From positions 90,433,845 to 90,497,844 of the forward strand of contig NC_087062.1 in the NCBI RefSeq assembly GCF_963678635.1: a DNA stretch of 64,000 nt. The letters run 5' to 3'. The stretch comes from Symsagittifera roscoffensis (lineage: Eukaryota > Xenacoelomorpha > Acoela > Convolutidae). The notes below the pieces were generated by a model. It ran no database searches. It was not told where the DNA came from and saw only the letters and a program-made list of their open reading frames with translations. A program made the translations under genes and the position numbers. Positions 1 to 9,726 of this stretch are shown here, in pieces (positions within the stretch are counted from its first letter, which is position 1; every line of letters starts with the position of its first letter).

Positions 1-1229
1 AAGTAGAGAAGTTGTAGGACACAATCCACATATCTGCTTCTGTAGATTGAGGAAGTTGTCAACCCAGAGATGTTGAAAAGTTATGAGTGTCTTCTTTTCC
101 TTTCTTTCTCAGTTAGTTGTTCAATGAATGTTGCTCTGCCGCCAACATCTGAGCATTGCTGTGCTGATCAAGCTGTTTTTCGCTGTTCTGCGTCAGCAAA
201 GTTGTTGTCACTTTCTGCTCGAATTATGATGTTTGGAATTGCCGATGACTGTTTTGAATCCAGAAGTAGAAATTCCCGCGAAAGTCACCATATAATATAC
301 CGTATCTGGCGGATGGATAATACGGATATATTGTCGTTTAGTGTAATGCGAGCTGTTCAATTGGTAATTTCATTTAGCGCTACTGGCTATCAATTGTATT
401 TAGATTGGATTCAATATTTTAGATATGTCTCGAGCGGTTAAGACCTATCTTGCTTTAAAGGATGCTGGTTCCGATTCCTAGCTTCTGATATCTCGCAAGC
501 CGATCGGCGCAAATAAGAATTTTTTATTCAGTTGATTTGTCTCCAATTGATTTCTAGCTCGATATACGATTCCAATGATTGGTATTAATTACCATCAATG
601 TTTACATAGTTAAATAAATATATGATGCAGCTCTATTTTATCATCAAGGTGAATTATGTAATCTATTCGGTTCAAATGATTAATTAGAATGAATGACATC
701 ATGAAGGGATGTCACAATCATATACTAATTTGGTAATTATGAAAACTTGTTTTAAGCACTAAGTTTTGTTAGCCCTTTGCTTTGCGTCTAAAATGCGTCT
801 AAAGTTACACTTCCAAAGTTTTACCTTAAATTTCCCTTACAGTTTTCAAAAAAGTCATTTTTCATATTTTTCGGTCTTTTTGAGTAAATTGGCTCTTTTC
901 CATCTGTTTATTGGCTATGCTGTGTTTGTGTCTGCCAAGCCAGCGTCTGTCGAAATTTGTTGAGGTTGGTTTGAAAATAGGATCGTTTTAAGCTCTACAC
1001 TTTTTATAACCTGACAATAGGGGTTATGTTTGTGCCTTTTTGCTGGCAGCGAGTACTAATATTGCTGATTGCTATACCGTTTCATTGTCAAGGTCAACGA
1101 AGAGTTATTACTAACTGATTACCAATTGTTTGCTTAATGGCATCAAATTGAGCTGAACAATATCTTTAAATTTCAGAAACCATGCTATAGTTGTTGTAAC
1201 CTGGTGTCTGCTCGTGATTATTACTTAAA
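1..1229. other. upstream region, no confident gene
   Basis: An open frame at 70-441 (+, 123 codons) has an AG acceptor-like site after a pyrimidine tract near 109 and several Cys residues. I cannot match it to a family and it may be chance. The remainder is AT-rich with no recognisable coding. A TTTCAG acceptor-like site near 1175 could be a 5' UTR splice or trans-splice acceptor for the carrier gene starting at 1230; this is inference only. Confidence 0.3.
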
Positions 1230-2225
1230 ATGGGTTCAATGGGAAACTTAACGTCTGTGCTTCTTTCGTATGAAAATTTGATTCACGCTGTTTCGGGTGC
1301 AGCTGGATCAACCGTCGCACTATCTATCTTCTATCCTCTCGACGTCATCAGAACCTATCAACAGGTGACGTCAGAGAAAACTGAAGAACGAAGATCGCCG
1401 TCACCTCGCAGAAACGATTCAAAGAAAAGGTCCAACCAAGTGAGCAGTGCCTGGATAGAAGTGGCCAAAGATATTGTTGCCAAAGGAGGTTTGGGAGCTC
1501 TTTATAATGGCATGGGCGCAGTAAACAAAAGCGTGTGTGTATCTAATTTTGTCTACTTTTACGTTTACCATGCTTTGAAAAAGCTAGCTCAAACCCACGG
1601 TTTCACACAGAAACCTGTTTTGAATTTGGTTCTGGGGATGCTCGCAGGAACTGTGAACGTCCTAGCTACTACGCCTCTGTGGGTGGCTAATACTAGAATA
1701 AAGCTGCAAGGAACGAAAACAGACGAATCAGAGAATGCTGAAACTCTACAGAAAACATTCTATAAAGGTCTAATTGATTGTATGGTAAAAATAGCGAAAG
1801 AAGAAGGCGTAAGGGCACTGTGGTCGGGGACGTTGCCTTCGCTTATTTTGGTCTTCAACCCTGCGATTCATTGGGCTGTTTACGAAACTCTCAAGTCAAA
1901 TATGAGCAACAAGACAGGGTTTTTGAACAGTGCTTTGTATTTGTTCTTGATAAGTGCTATGGCTAAATGTGTAGCTTCTATCACTACATATCCTTTGCAG
2001 CTACTCCAGAATCGACTGAGAGCGAAGTGGTACAATACTGATCAGAAACATCTCCAGATCTCGATGATTGCATACTTCAGAAATATTTTGAAAACTCAAG
2101 GTGTCAAAGGCCTGTTTCGGGGGTTGGAAGTAAAGTTATGGCAGACGGTGCTAACAGCTGCATTCATGTTTGTAATATATGAGAAAATTAACGCTAGAAT
2201 ATTGCGATTAGTTTTAAATAAATAA
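1230..2225 (+). CDS. SLC25A17: peroxisomal solute carrier, PMP34-like (SLC25A17)
   Basis: A 331-aa single-exon member of the mitochondrial carrier family (SLC25), closest by eye to PMP34. In characterised animals PMP34 sits in the peroxisomal membrane and exchanges CoA, FAD, NAD or adenine nucleotides. Three repeats carry the signatures PLDVIR (36-41), PLWVAN (149-154) and PLQLLQ (255-260). The last two deviate from PX[DE]XX[KR] exactly as in PMP34 (PLWVVN, PLQTVQ). Further PMP34-type segments are SNFVYFY (105-111), VFNPAI (208-213) and GLEVKLWQTVLTAA (298-311). A basic Ser/Arg insert at 53-68 lengthens the first matrix-side loop relative to vertebrate PMP34 (~307 aa). A second ATG lies three codons in (M4), so the start may be either. 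The TAA stop lies inside an AATAAA hexamer (2221-2226) that is probably the poly(A) signal. The absence of introns could mean ancestral loss or an old retrocopy; the frame is fully intact. Confidence 0.93.
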   Translation: MGSMGNLTSVLLSYENLIHAVSGAAGSTVALSIFYPLDVIRTYQQVTSEKTEERRSPSPRRNDSKKRSNQVSSAWIEVAKDIVAKGGLGALYNGMGAVNKSVCVSNFVYFYVYHALKKLAQTHGFTQKPVLNLVLGMLAGTVNVLATTPLWVANTRIKLQGTKTDESENAETLQKTFYKGLIDCMVKIAKEEGVRALWSGTLPSLILVFNPAIHWAVYETLKSNMSNKTGFLNSALYLFLISAMAKCVASITTYPLQLLQNRLRAKWYNTDQKHLQISMIAYFRNILKTQGVKGLFRGLEVKLWQTVLTAAFMFVIYEKINARILRLVLNK

Positions 2226-2979
2226 ATTTTGTATTAATGTATCATTTGTAATTTATACTAGACAAATATTGCTAATTGTGAGTGCTCCAAAAAGTCAAAC
2301 ATGATATCAAAAACGAATCAAAAATTTCGACGAATTCCAAAAAAAAATTCAAAGATTTAGGGGTATACCAAATCAGTTTTCCGAGATTGCTGCGAGCAGT
2401 TAAATGAAAGGTCTACATTTTCCTCATTATCGGTGTCAAAACTTTGTGGGCATAATGGTTTCCTGATTGTCGCTAAAACGTACACGTCTTTTTTAAAATT
2501 TGCAAAAAAATTGTCATAGAGTCTGTCGAATGTAATTAGTTCAATGAAAAACCTTTGTGTAGCTCCTTAACATTTTTGATTCAGCAGCATTTCATTTGAT
2601 TGGTTTTGTCTGAGCCAAAATTCGAAAAGACAAAGTTTATTTATAAAGAAGAATAGCCATTAACTGTGCAAATAGCACAGAATGTTCCGACCGTTCTTGA
2701 AAAGATAAAAAAAGTTTTTATTTCAAATTAGTTTGGCTTTTTCTGCGTGGTTTGGCTTTTTCAGATAAAAAGATCTGAACGGAAAACTAGAACTTGGGCA
2801 AATTCGAAAATTATGCTAAAGTAAGCAAATTGGACAACAGTTTTTGAAAAATAATGATTGAAAAACAAAAATTCATAAAACACAAAAATGTTGGTTTGAA
2901 ATTTCCAGAAATCTTTTAATTCCCAAAATGGCGCCAAGAACACTTTATATGTGGCTAGCGCTTGGTGACTATCAAGTGT

Positions 2980-3060
2980 CTGAGGCTAAGTGGTTGGTGA
3001 ATTAGACTCTTAATCTTCAGGTCACAAATTCGAATACCAGAGGTAGCCGAATTTTCACTA
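2980..3060 (+). repeat. tRNA-Lys-like SINE head
   Basis: The stretch GACTCTTAATCTTCAGG resembles the anticodon arm of tRNA-Lys(CTT). It is followed by an ATTCGAATACC B-box-like sequence and preceded by an A-box-like GGCTAAGTGG. The stems do not pair well enough for a functional tRNA, so it is called a tRNA-derived SINE head or pseudogene. Confidence 0.5.
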
Positions 3061-3189
3061 ATTTGAGGCTTAATCTCTATTTTTATTATTGCACTTTAAA
3101 AAGCTGCTTTTTGTGTTCTCGCAAGTGGTTGAAAAGCGATGTGAACAATGCGGTAGAGAAGTAATCAAGAGTTACTTCCTGAATCAACG

Positions 3190-3840
3190 CCATTTCGGCT
3201 GACCGGCACACTTGGTCTGTAGGTATCGAGTACTCCTGAGACTGCAAAGGTCTTGGGTGCGAATCTGACGGGACCTGTTTTTTTTTAAACGAAAAATATT
3301 CTTCACAAACAATTTGTCGGCTCATTGTTTGTCAGCTTATGTTTTTTACCGGTCTAGTTGTCATATCGAAAGGTTTTTTTTTTAGTTTTATTTATCTCAC
3401 CTCTGGATCGCACAAAAAGCTAAAAATTCTAAAAATGCTTAAAATATAAATTGTAGTCCATGACAACATTTTTTTCGGTTTTTTTTCTTTTCTTTCGGCC
3501 TAGTAGGTTTTGGCCTTTATTATATCGGTTTAATAACCATATTTCGTCTTTCGACGAGCGAAAACAAAGTTATTGGAGTATGCGTGTCTGTGTTTTGAGG
3601 ATGAGGTGGGTTATTAAACAATCAACAAAACTTAAATTAATGTTTTCGGCTTGAAGGGTTTATTCCGAGGTATTTTTCGGGTTTGTTACCGTTTTCTTCC
3701 GATGATTATTTCAGATTCCATTGTCTTGGCTTGTTTTTTATGTGATCTAGTTTTTCGAAATTAACGAATTTTTTCTGCTTTGCGGCTATCTTGTTTTGTA
3801 GCGCAAGTGGTGCAAAGCTCAGCTTCACCTCTGTGTAAAT
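3190..3840 (+). repeat. tRNA-headed dispersed repeat
   Basis: A tRNA-like head (B-box-like GGGTGCGAATCTGACGGGA near 3255-3275) is followed by a T-rich body. The architecture, and patches such as the CTCTGTGTAAA-type 3' part, recur near 33050-33660 and 34140-34880, which suggests one diverged family. Confidence 0.4.
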
Positions 3841-3911
3841 TAAATTTGTCTTCAGAAGTTTGAGGTTGATTGAGGTGAAATTTTTTCGTTGTCTGGATGA
3901 TTTATATAGAT

Positions 3912-4113
3912 AGTTGCAAAAAGTTGGAACTGACAGAATTAATTGAAAAGAGCAATTGTCCTAAATAAGAAAAAAAAATTGCATAAGCTAGTTTTTCAGA
4001 CAAAACTTTTGTGTCAAGGTCACCTACAAAGTCACATTTGCATGCAAAAGTTGCTCAAAATTGGCAGATTGCTTTTTAAAATTAATTATCTTCCAACTTT
4101 TTGCTACATTATA
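3912..4113. mobile_element. mariner-like MITE, ~200 bp
   Basis: Terminal inverted repeats: AGTTGCAAAAAGTTGGAA at the left and, inverted, TTCCAACTTTTTGCTA at the right, then AATTAATT and GAGCAATT-type inner parts. It is bordered by TA-rich sequence, consistent with TA target duplication. It has no coding capacity and is one of four or more related copies between 3.9 and 5.6 kb. Confidence 0.65.
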
Positions 4114-4117
4114 TATA

Positions 4118-5251
4118 ATTAGTAGCAAAAAGTTCGGACAGACAGAATTAATTAAAATGAGCAATCAGTGCTTTTTGACGCTTTTTTGCATGCAAAATCT
4201 GACGCCGGACAACCTTGAACTTTTTGTCAGACCAAATTCGAAAAGCAAGATTGTCGATTATCCGATGATTATGCTAGCCTAATTTTTAAATGCTGCGACA
4301 TCCAGATTTACTACAAAATAGTTAGCAAAAGTAGTTAAAAAAACTAAAAACTAGAGTTATTTTCAACAAAAAAAAAACAGATTAGGCCGTTCCAAAAAAA
4401 AAACAAACGGAAATAAGAAGATGATCAAATCATTCGGAATTTAGAAAATAATTGTAGAAAAATTTTAGCCACCCTGTTTCCGTTTCAAGGTTTACTATTC
4501 CCCGCTTCGTATGCAATTGCCCGCCGTGGTTATAAATTTTAAGCGATACTCTGCGTTATGTTTATTTCAGTTTTAATTTCCGTTGATGTCTATACAGTTG
4601 CTCTTTTTAATTAATTCTGTCTGTCCGAACTTTTTGCAACTCTCTATAGAGAGTTGCAAAAAATTCGGACAGACAGAAATAATTAAAAAGAGCAACTGTC
4701 TAGACATCAACTAAAATTAAAACTGAAATAAACATAACATCGAAAGTTCATAAAGCAGAGTTACGGGATCTACTTAACAATCCCCACTTTCAAGAAAGGG
4801 GAGGAGATTGTTAATTAGATTACCGGCAGCGAACTTTCGACCAATCAGAATGCAGCAAAACTCGAATTTACATACAATGCTCTAGTGCGAATTTACTGTT
4901 TTTATTTACAGGGGGTGGATATTATTTAGTAAATACAAAAGGGGAAGGGAGGGGGGGGGGGGGGGTGAGATTGTTAAGTAGATCCGAGTTACGCTCAAAA
5001 TCTATAACCACAGCGGGTAATTGCATCCCAGGGTCGAGCTGTTTTATAGTAAAATCTGGATGTTCATCGCACTATTTAAAAATTAGGCTAGCATAATCAT
5101 CGGATAACCGACAATATCGCATTTTGAATTTGGCCTGACAAAAAATTCAAGGTTGTTCGGCTTCAGATTTTGCATGCAAAAAAGCGTCGAAAAGCACTGA
5201 TTGCTCATTTTAATTAATTCTGTCTGTCCGAACTTTTTGCTACTAATTATA
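4118..5251. mobile_element. large palindrome of two head-to-head MITEs
   Basis: The left half (4118-4645) and right half (4646-5251) are inverted copies meeting at CTCTCTATAGAGAG. Each half begins and ends with the family terminus (AAAAAGTTCGGACAGACAG...), so it looks like two complete TIR elements in opposite orientation sharing a TA junction. The left half has about 180 bp (4320-4510) without a counterpart; the right half is split by a 220-bp insertion (4766-4985). Outer flanks are TA-rich, consistent with mariner-type TA targets. Confidence 0.7.
4766..4985. mobile_element. hAT-like MITE, 8-bp TSD, 220 bp
   Basis: The inverted termini are GGATCTACTTAACAATC at 4766 and its inverse at 4985. 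The element is flanked by a perfect 8-bp direct repeat GAGTTACG (4758-4765 and 4986-4993). It interrupts the right arm of the surrounding palindrome, so it inserted later. It contains a run of 15 G (4951-4965). The 8-bp duplication suggests hAT-type transposition; no transposase is present. Confidence 0.75.
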
Positions 5252-5351
5252 GTTAATGCTTAATTTGGCAGTATCTTTTAGATCAGCTAATCTGAGCGAA
5301 ATCAAGTAGAACAAAAGTGCGTATTTTGACATCTGAAATCAAATTTCATTT

Positions 5352-5561
5352 CAATCGTAAAACCGTATACAGCGAGTTGCTAAAAGTTCGGACAGACAGA
5401 AATCATTAAAAAGAGTAATATGCCAATTTTGAGCAATTTTTATACGAAAGTTTGAGTTTTTAGGTGACCTTGAGTCACCTTGCACGTAAAAGTTTTAGTA
5501 ATAGTTCATTTGCTCTTTTTAATTAAATATGTATTTCAACTTTTTGCAACTCTTTATAACC
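5352..5561. mobile_element. mariner-like MITE upstream of eEF1G
   Basis: About 210 bp with the same termini as the 3912-4113 element: GAGTTGCTAAAAGTTCGG at the left and inverted TTTCAACTTTTTGCAACTC at the right. It ends about 150 bp before the eEF1-gamma start codon, so it may contribute to that promoter region (inference). Confidence 0.6.
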
Positions 5562-5709
5562 GTAACATCAAAAAATCCAGTTAACCTAGAGCAACTGTTT
5601 TTCGACCGTTTAAGTTGCTCAAGGTCGCCGATATTGCTAACAATTTCGCATTAACTGAAGTTCGAATCTTTCTGAATCTTCGTCGCTTTTTTTCAGACAC
5701 TGAGTTGAA

Positions 5710-7005
5710 ATGGACAAACTGTACACGCTCCCTCCCGCCGACCACTTCAGGTCTCTCAAAATCCAATTCGCAGCAGCCCTTACTGGGCACAAATTGGAAG
5801 TGCTCAACAAGGAGCCGGACTTTGTGTTCGGTGAAACTAACAAGACTCCTGAGTTCCTGGCCAAGTTCCCCATGGGAAAAGTGCCGGCACTTGAGACAAA
5901 GAAAGGCGAGGCAGTCTTCGAGAGCAACGCGATTGCCTATTACGTTGCGGACGAGCAACTGCGAGGAAAACACGTGATTGATGCCGCTCAAGTTCAGCAG
6001 TGGATCAACTTTGCCGATAACGAGATCCTGCCATCGGCTTGCACATGGGTTTTCCCGACAATGGGGATAACTCAGTTCAACAAAGCCGAAACGGAGGCTG
6101 CAAAGGAGCATTTGAAGAAGTGCTTGGATGTTTTGAATGTCTATCTGACCAGCCGAACCTTTTTAGTTGGTGAGCGAATGACGCTTGCCGACATTGTTCT
6201 GAGCTGCAACATGAGAATGTTGTTCACGGATGTGATGGATCCCGAATTCAGGGCACCATACCCGAACGTCATCAGATGGTTCGAAACTATCGTGAATCAT
6301 CCCGAGTTCCTCAAACTGGTGAAGGAAACTAAGATGTGCATGAAAGCCGCCCAACCGGACCCGAAAAAGTATGCTGAGATTCACGGCAAGGGAAAGGGAG
6401 GTGGAAAGAAAGAGGAAAAGAAGGAAGCCAAGTCGCCACAGGGCAAGAAGGGGGGAGGCAAAGAACAGGAAGAGTCAGCAGGTGATGTTCCTCAGGAGAA
6501 GGCTGTGGATCCCTTGGCTGCACTTCCTAAAGGAACCTTCGATATGGATGCCTTTAAACGAGCTTACTCCAACGAAGACACTGAATCGGTAGCGATCCCT
6601 CTGTTCTGGAAAACTTTCGATAAAGAGCACTACTCGATATACACATGCGAGTACACCGATAAGGAATCACTCAAAGGCAAGAAGCCGTACATGTCCAAGA
6701 ATCTGGTAAAAGGTATGTTGCAACGAGTTGAAAAATTGAGAAAGCATGCTTTGGGAATCATGTACGTTTTGGGAGATGACAAAGAACACACCGTCGAAGG
6801 CTTGTGGATCTTCAAAGGTCATGAAATTGCGTTTGGTCTTTGCGACGATTGGAACGTCGATGCGCCTTCGTACACGTTCAAGAAGATGGACGTGGACAAC
6901 CCTGCTGACAAAGAGAAGATCGATTCGCTCATCTTAGCGGAGACTGTGGGATCTGCTACGTTCCCTCACGAGGATCTCCTGCAGGCCTACGAGTGCCTCA
7001 AGTGA
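5710..7005 (+). CDS. EEF1G: elongation factor 1-gamma
   Basis: A 431-aa single-exon eEF1-gamma, the structural subunit that anchors eEF1-beta (the exchange factor for eEF1A) in the cytosolic eEF1 complex. Order: GST N-terminal thioredoxin-like domain (about 1-85, with KVPALETKKGEAVFESNAIA near 57-76); GST C-terminal helical domain (about 90-205, with ERMTLADI); a Lys/Glu/Gly-rich linker (about 222-262); then the EF1G C-terminal domain (about 270-431, with IPLFWKTFDKEHYSIY and the LWIFKG region). Length matches animal eEF1G (~430-440 aa). Codon use is more GC-rich than the flanks, as expected for a highly expressed gene. The ATG follows directly on 5' sequence and no in-frame upstream alternative looks better. 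ATTAAA at 7038-7043 is a possible poly(A) signal. Confidence 0.97.
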   Translation: MDKLYTLPPADHFRSLKIQFAAALTGHKLEVLNKEPDFVFGETNKTPEFLAKFPMGKVPALETKKGEAVFESNAIAYYVADEQLRGKHVIDAAQVQQWINFADNEILPSACTWVFPTMGITQFNKAETEAAKEHLKKCLDVLNVYLTSRTFLVGERMTLADIVLSCNMRMLFTDVMDPEFRAPYPNVIRWFETIVNHPEFLKLVKETKMCMKAAQPDPKKYAEIHGKGKGGGKKEEKKEAKSPQGKKGGGKEQEESAGDVPQEKAVDPLAALPKGTFDMDAFKRAYSNEDTESVAIPLFWKTFDKEHYSIYTCEYTDKESLKGKKPYMSKNLVKGMLQRVEKLRKHALGIMYVLGDDKEHTVEGLWIFKGHEIAFGLCDDWNVDAPSYTFKKMDVDNPADKEKIDSLILAETVGSATFPHEDLLQAYECLK

Positions 7006-8099
7006 GAAGACGACTCGACTCAGAACAGTGACTGATCATTAAAGTGACTGATTCTGATGTGATTGTCATGTTGACATTTGAGCATTTTGTTTGAAACAAA
7101 TTTCGATGTCGACTTGATTTTGAATTTAAAATATTTAAAAACGCAGTTGTCCAACAGGCAAACTCCTGAACAGCATGCTTCTTTCATGCTCAAGTTTCAA
7201 AGAACCGTCAAAAAGTTCGATGTAGAAAGCAAAGCTTTTTTATCCATCCAAATTTAAAAAATTTGAAATTATTTTTATCGGGAAAGGCTTACAAGAAATG
7301 AGAAATAGGAATCTACGGTGTTTTCAAAACACGTTTTTAAAATCCTCTTTCTCATTTTTTTGCAGGCGCTCACAAAATTCGACGACTTCTGATGATACAT
7401 TCACGCATGTTCTCCCGGTTTCTTGTTCACGAATGTGCTCCCATTGCATCGAGTTTTTACTGCATTTTGTAATGAACAAACTTCTACAGTACTGATTTGA
7501 AATAGCCGGATCAAATTAATTTAAACAAACTTTTCAAACTAGTTACTCTGAAGTTCGGTCAACTTAAGGCCTAAAAGAATGGGTACATAAATTGTCAGCT
7601 TTTAATAGTGCAATTTAAGAAAGTTACACCTTTTAACGGGTCAATTCTGTTTCAAAATCAGGGAGGAAACAAGGTCAAACGCAATTAATCTTTCGAATTG
7701 ACCGTTTCCCTCCTACTTTGATCCGAATGAACTGACCCACTCTACGGGTGCTATTTTGGTTGAAGTTTCGTAAATGTCGCTCTATAAAATTGCTGGCAAA
7801 ATTTTGAACAGTTTTTGACATCCGTTTTTGTCCGAGGTTATGAGGAGTTGAGAGAACCGCGTTTGAAAATTTTGATTTAGTCCATTTGTTCTGGATATTT
7901 TAAACCATTACTATAAAAACTTGTTCACAGCACCGAATTCAAAGAATATTCGATAAACGGGAATAAATGCCTGAAGAAAAAACAGTCAACTTGAATTATA
8001 CCAGCATTTGGTGAATTTATACAGCCTTTTGCAAAAAAAAATGGCTTCAATAGCCCAAAAATTTGAGATTGGATTCACAAATAACGTATTTTGAAAGCA
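7006..8099. other. eEF1G 3' flank, no gene seen
   Basis: AT-rich sequence. The open frame at 7298-7495 looks like chance. No tRNA, inverted repeat or conserved coding block is recognised before the MULE-like element. Confidence 0.5.
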
Positions 8100-8110
8100 C
8101 CCTATTAAAA
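8100..8110 (+). repeat. candidate TSD, left
   Basis: CCCTATTAAAA, identical to 9716-9726 beyond the other inverted repeat of the FLYWCH element. Some flanking bases are also similar, so a longer pre-existing repeat is not excluded. Confidence 0.5.
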
Positions 8111-8365
8111 TTTCGAATTAGTATTTGCGAAACAGGCCAGAAATTGGTGCATATACAAAACAGTCCCATGTAAAACAGTCCGAAACATCAAAAAAGGTTC
8201 TAAAAAACAGTCCCATACAAAACAGTCCAAAACCAGTTGAATTTCTTGACCTTGATCTTTTGGCGCCGACAGAATTGATCTACGCTTTGAACACTCAAAC
8301 AAGGGCAATTAAAGATCAAAGAGCCAAAGTTGGAACAATAATTCGGATGAAAATCAAAGGACTCA

Positions 8366-8435
8366 TGGTATAGTGGTTAAAGCGTTAGTCGCAAACTCTA
8401 TAGATCAAAGGATCGAATCTCCGGCGGCACAAAAA
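8366..8435 (+). repeat. tRNA-like SINE head
   Basis: The A-box-like TGGTATAGTGGTTA and B-box-like GGATCGAATCTCC are spaced as in a tRNA, but acceptor and T stems do not pair. It reads as a tRNA-derived SINE head or tRNA pseudogene lying between the left inverted repeat and the FLYWCH ORF. Confidence 0.5.
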
Positions 8436-8685
8436 ATTTTCCAATTTTCCGAAAAAAGTTGAAATTCGGGTAAATATGATAACGGGTACAACAAAGGGTT
8501 CAACCTTAGAGGGTTGGGCGGAGGGAGAAGAAAAATCAACACCTTGTATGTATTCATTATTTTGCCGGTTTCAAATCGACTCTAGCTCAATTTTGAAAAA
8601 TCAAGAAAATTAAATAACTTGGAACAATTTCATTGCTTGGCAATGTGGAATAAATGTAAAAATTGAAAAGAATAGAAAACTCTGA

Positions 8686-9390
8686 TTATAATTTAATATT
8701 ATAACTACATCCTTTCAAAAACCCAATGATATCGTAGGGTTGATATGACGTAATCATAGTGATCAAGTTTTTGTCGAGTTTTTGGTATTTAGCTTTTTTG
8801 GGTCTGGCTACTTTTTGTCCTGCGCACATTTTTTCCAACAGTATATCTTGGGGACTAGAATCGTGAAGAAGGAACTGCTGTCCATCCTGGGTTTTCTGTA
8901 GAGCCAGTGGTAGTTCAAAGCCAGTCAGCGATGTTGGCTCTGCCATCTTTGGTCTTTTTTCGCGTCGAACTCTATTTACAGCTTGCTGATTAGCAGAATA
9001 ACTCGGTAAATGAACAGCTGTTTCTCGGTTCACATCACGTTGGGCTGCGAAAATAGTCTTCCGCGGTGTTACATCGGATACTGCTGCTCGATCTTTAAGT
9101 GTTTTTCTGAACTTACGTTTTTCGATGTCAGCTGGATTGGGAAAGTGGCAGTGATCTTTAACGATCTCAACGGAGTCCTCCTTTGTACGCACACGGCCAT
9201 TGCAACTACTTAGTGCGCAGCGCCAGGAAAGAGAGTTGTCTGCCAGTGTTCTGTGCTTAATATAAGCATACCCTTTAAAAATCAGTAACTCAGAATTTTT
9301 GTTTGTAAGTATGATTTCCATCGATAGATAGTGAATTTCGTTTCTATTGAGTGTTGTCAAGTGTTTGCAAATGAAGCAGATTGAACACAC
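8686..9390 (-). CDS. FLYWCH-type zinc finger protein
   Basis: An ORF of 234 aa. Residues about 33-85 fit a FLYWCH finger: FKGYAYIKHRT, then SWRC (W56, C58), C63, GRVRT (65-69) and DHCHFP (H80, H82), giving a C-x4-C ... H-x-H ligand set. FLYWCH domains bind DNA or RNA and occur in insulator or regulatory proteins and in many transposon-encoded proteins. The remaining C-terminal 150 residues are basic and unrecognised. M24 (position 9321) is a more natural start for the domain than M1. The ORF is enclosed by inverted repeats and a candidate target duplication, so it is more likely transposon cargo than a fixed host gene. No introns are evident. Confidence 0.7.
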   Translation of the reverse strand: MCSICFICKHLTTLNRNEIHYLSMEIILTNKNSELLIFKGYAYIKHRTLADNSLSWRCALSSCNGRVRTKEDSVEIVKDHCHFPNPADIEKRKFRKTLKDRAAVSDVTPRKTIFAAQRDVNRETAVHLPSYSANQQAVNRVRREKRPKMAEPTSLTGFELPLALQKTQDGQQFLLHDSSPQDILLEKMCAGQKVARPKKAKYQKLDKNLITMITSYQPYDIIGFLKGCSYNIKL

Positions 9391-9715
9391 TGTCTCTTTT
9401 TGTTTGGATTAAGAAAAGAGTCCATTTTCTTAAATTGCGTTATCTTTAATGTTTCGAATATTAATGCTTTTATTGAGATGCCGCTGCTGTTATCTAGGTT
9501 GTTCTAATTTCTCTACTATACTACTCATTGTTATCCGGATTAATTGGAATCAAAATATGTTTAATATGAGATAAATTTACTTATCAGCTTCTAGAACAAT
9601 TATCACTTCGATCAATGGGACTGTTTTTTGGACTATTTTTCGGACTGTTTTGTATTGGACTGTTTTGTATGGGACTGTTTTGTACAGACACGCAGAAATT
9701 ATATTTCAAAATGCG

Positions 9716-9726
9716 CCCTATTAAAA
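9716..9726 (+). repeat. candidate TSD, right
   Basis: Second copy of CCCTATTAAAA, in the same orientation as 8100-8110. Confidence 0.5.

Larger units (their letters stand above)
2226..3911. other. intergenic, tRNA-derived repeat debris
   Basis: No gene is seen. At about 2661-2700 there is a copy of a dispersed terminus containing ATGTTCCGACC, also found near 10722, 34010 (reverse), 45052 and 47827. Two stretches with Pol III A/B-box-like sequence lie at about 2980-3060 and 3190-3290 and are listed separately. The rest is T-rich sequence with no coding support. Confidence 0.5.
8111..9715 (-). mobile_element. MULE-like element carrying a FLYWCH gene
   Basis: Inverted repeats of about 75-80 bp, built of ACAAAACAGTCC subunits, lie at about 8152-8230 and 9610-9685. 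Just outside them CCCTATTAAAA is repeated directly (8100-8110 and 9716-9726), an 11-bp candidate target duplication of the size made by Mutator-like elements. The only good ORF inside encodes a FLYWCH-domain protein on the minus strand. FLYWCH fingers are common in MULE-associated proteins. No MULE transposase catalytic domain was seen, so this is probably a non-autonomous or cargo-carrying element. Confidence 0.55.

Noticed and set aside
1-7005. operon of PMP34 and eEF1G
   Set aside because: More than 3.4 kb of transposon-filled DNA and a poly(A) signal at the PMP34 stop separate them.
2980-8435. functional tRNA genes at 2980-3060 and 8366-8435
   Set aside because: A- and B-box-like sequences are present, but acceptor and T stems do not pair; better explained as SINE heads.
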